From: Clostridiales bacterium
GTDB taxonomy: Bacteria > Bacillota > Clostridia > Lachnospirales > Lachnospiraceae
Reading direction: 5' to 3'
Length of the DNA: 6,356 nucleotides
Assembly (NCBI GenBank): GCA_021204765.1
Contig: JAJPYU010000142.1
Span: 1 to 6,356, forward strand
The notes below the pieces were generated by a model. That model searched no databases. It was not told where the DNA came from and saw only the letters and a list, made by a program, of their open reading frames with translations. Numbering within the stretch: position 1 is the stretch's first letter; every line of letters starts with the position of its first letter. Positions 5,486 through 6,356 of the stretch are shown piece by piece. Position numbers and translations under genes: made by a program.

Positions 5486-5565
5486 ATGCTTTAGCTCGCG
5501 GAGAGGGAATTGTTGGTTACGCGATTGCGCGGGAGTAATCTGTTTTAGAAAAGGAGATTTGGTTT

Positions 5566-6356
5566 ATGTGTGAAAAATGTAAAGGGAAGTTTTATATGAC
5601 TACAGCTATCGCCTATACCTCAGGCAAGCCTCATATCGGCAATACATACGAGATAGTGCTGTCTGACGCCGTGGCCCGCTTTAAGAGGCAGCAGGGCTAC
5701 GATGTCTATTTCCAGACCGGCACTGACGAGCACGGTCAGAAAATAGAGATAAAGGCACAGGAGAAAGGTGTTTCACCCAAAGAGTACGTGGACGATGTGG
5801 CCGGACAGGTGAAAGAAGTCTGGGATCTGATGAACACCTCTTACGATAATTTCGTCCGCACCACTGATGAGGATCATGAGCGCCAGGTCCGGAAGATGTT
5901 TAAGAAAATGTATGACCAGGGCGATATCTATAAGGGATATTACGAGGGTCTCTACTGCGTGCCCTGCGAGTCCTTCTACACTGAGTCCCAGCTGGTGGAC
6001 GGCAAATGCCCGGATTGCGGGGGCGAGGTCACTCCGGCGAAGGAGGAGGCCTATTTCTTTAAGATGAGCAAGTATGCGGACAGGCTTATCGAGCACATAA
6101 ACAGCCATCCGGAGTTCATACAGCCCGTGTCCAGGAAGAACGAGATGATGAATAACTTCCTCCTGCCGGGTCTTCAGGATCTCTGTGTGTCAAGGACCTC
6201 ATTTACCTGGGGCATTCCGGTGGATTTTGCGCCGGGACATGTGGTCTATGTCTGGCTTGACGCCCTGTCCAACTATATCACTAAGATAGGCTACGATGTG
6301 GACGGAGACTCCTCTGAGCTCTTTAAGAAGAACTGGCCTGCCGACCTGCATATCGT
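5566..6356 (+). CDS. metG: Methionyl-tRNA synthetase (N-terminal part; continues past the window)
   Basis: MetRS charges tRNA-Met with methionine in the cytoplasm. The frame is open from ATG 5566 to the window end (263 codons plus two bases). It shows the class I core start TTAIAYTSGKPHIGN (HIGN, residues 23-26, in the position of HIGH) and QTGTDEHGQKIE. The zinc knuckle follows, with C131, C134, C148 and C151 (YCVPCE...CPDCG). Next come EEAYFFKMSKYADRL, FIQPVSRKNE, VSRTSFTWGIP and HVVYVWLDALSNYIT. The KMSKS motif and the anticodon-binding domain lie beyond the window. The start is supported by AAGGAG (5551-5556), 9 nt before the ATG. An unusual short N-terminal piece (MCEKCKGK) adds a CxxC pair ahead of the core; M11 (ATG 5596) is a less likely alternative start. 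Confidence 0.95.
   Translation, partial: MCEKCKGKFYMTTAIAYTSGKPHIGNTYEIVLSDAVARFKRQQGYDVYFQTGTDEHGQKIEIKAQEKGVSPKEYVDDVAGQVKEVWDLMNTSYDNFVRTTDEDHERQVRKMFKKMYDQGDIYKGYYEGLYCVPCESFYTESQLVDGKCPDCGGEVTPAKEEAYFFKMSKYADRLIEHINSHPEFIQPVSRKNEMMNNFLLPGLQDLCVSRTSFTWGIPVDFAPGHVVYVWLDALSNYITKIGYDVDGDSSELFKKNWPADLHI

Noticed and set aside
5379..5565. T-box riboswitch upstream of metG
   Set aside because: I find no GGGTGGxACCGCG-like core and no leader terminator immediately before the gene.
5773..6108. 111-codon minus-strand frame inside metG
   Set aside because: It is a shadow of a clearly recognisable MetRS reading frame.

Overview
The window looks like a chromosomal segment of a Gram-positive anaerobe of the class Clostridia, most likely Lachnospiraceae-like. 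This is inferred from strong AGGAGG-type ribosome binding sites, sigma-A-type promoters, a Clostridia-style MetRS N-terminus with HIGN in place of HIGH, a DUF5688 remnant and an AAA-ATPase-like/PD-(D/E)XK protein family common in gut Firmicutes. All supported genes lie on the + strand.

Region 1 (about 1-1886) is an IS91-like Y2/HUH rolling-circle element in AT-rich surroundings. It carries a 71-aa excisionase-type HTH protein (229-444), a remnant of only the last ~35 codons of a tyrosine recombinase (456-563), and an apparently intact zinc-finger Y2 transposase (556-1704). The likely right end is a 6-bp perfect hairpin (1867-1881) followed one base later by CTTG, a tetranucleotide of the kind IS91 elements target. 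The familiar HTH-integrase-transposase trio has therefore lost most of its middle gene, while the translational overlap with the transposase survives.

Region 2 (about 1887-3064) is a decayed patch. It holds an intrinsic terminator, a DUF5688 gene broken by a frame change and an apparent internal deletion (1973-2630), a 26-codon hydrophobic small ORF with an excellent ribosome binding site (2645-2725), a long hairpin with an alternative pairing partner (2738-2808), a short 12-bp degenerate tandem repeat, and a near-consensus promoter for the next gene.

Region 3 (3065-4633) is a complete 522-aa AAA-ATPase-like protein with a C-terminal PD-(D/E)XK nuclease-like domain, expressed from its own promoter. 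After it comes a perfect tandem 11-mer (TAGTGTACCAA twice) next to a T-tract, possibly a scar or arm site of an integrated element.

Region 4 (about 4750-6356) is core-like chromosome: a zinc-ribbon protein of 147 aa with an acidic tail and a strong terminator, then a structured leader of ~190 bp and the 5' part of metG (methionyl-tRNA synthetase), which runs off the window. The mobile and accessory genes thus sit in a block beside housekeeping genes. I see no clear multi-gene novel system. The strongest leads are the integrase-deleted IS91 element, the overlooked 26-aa ORF and the AAA/PD-(D/E)XK protein of unknown role.
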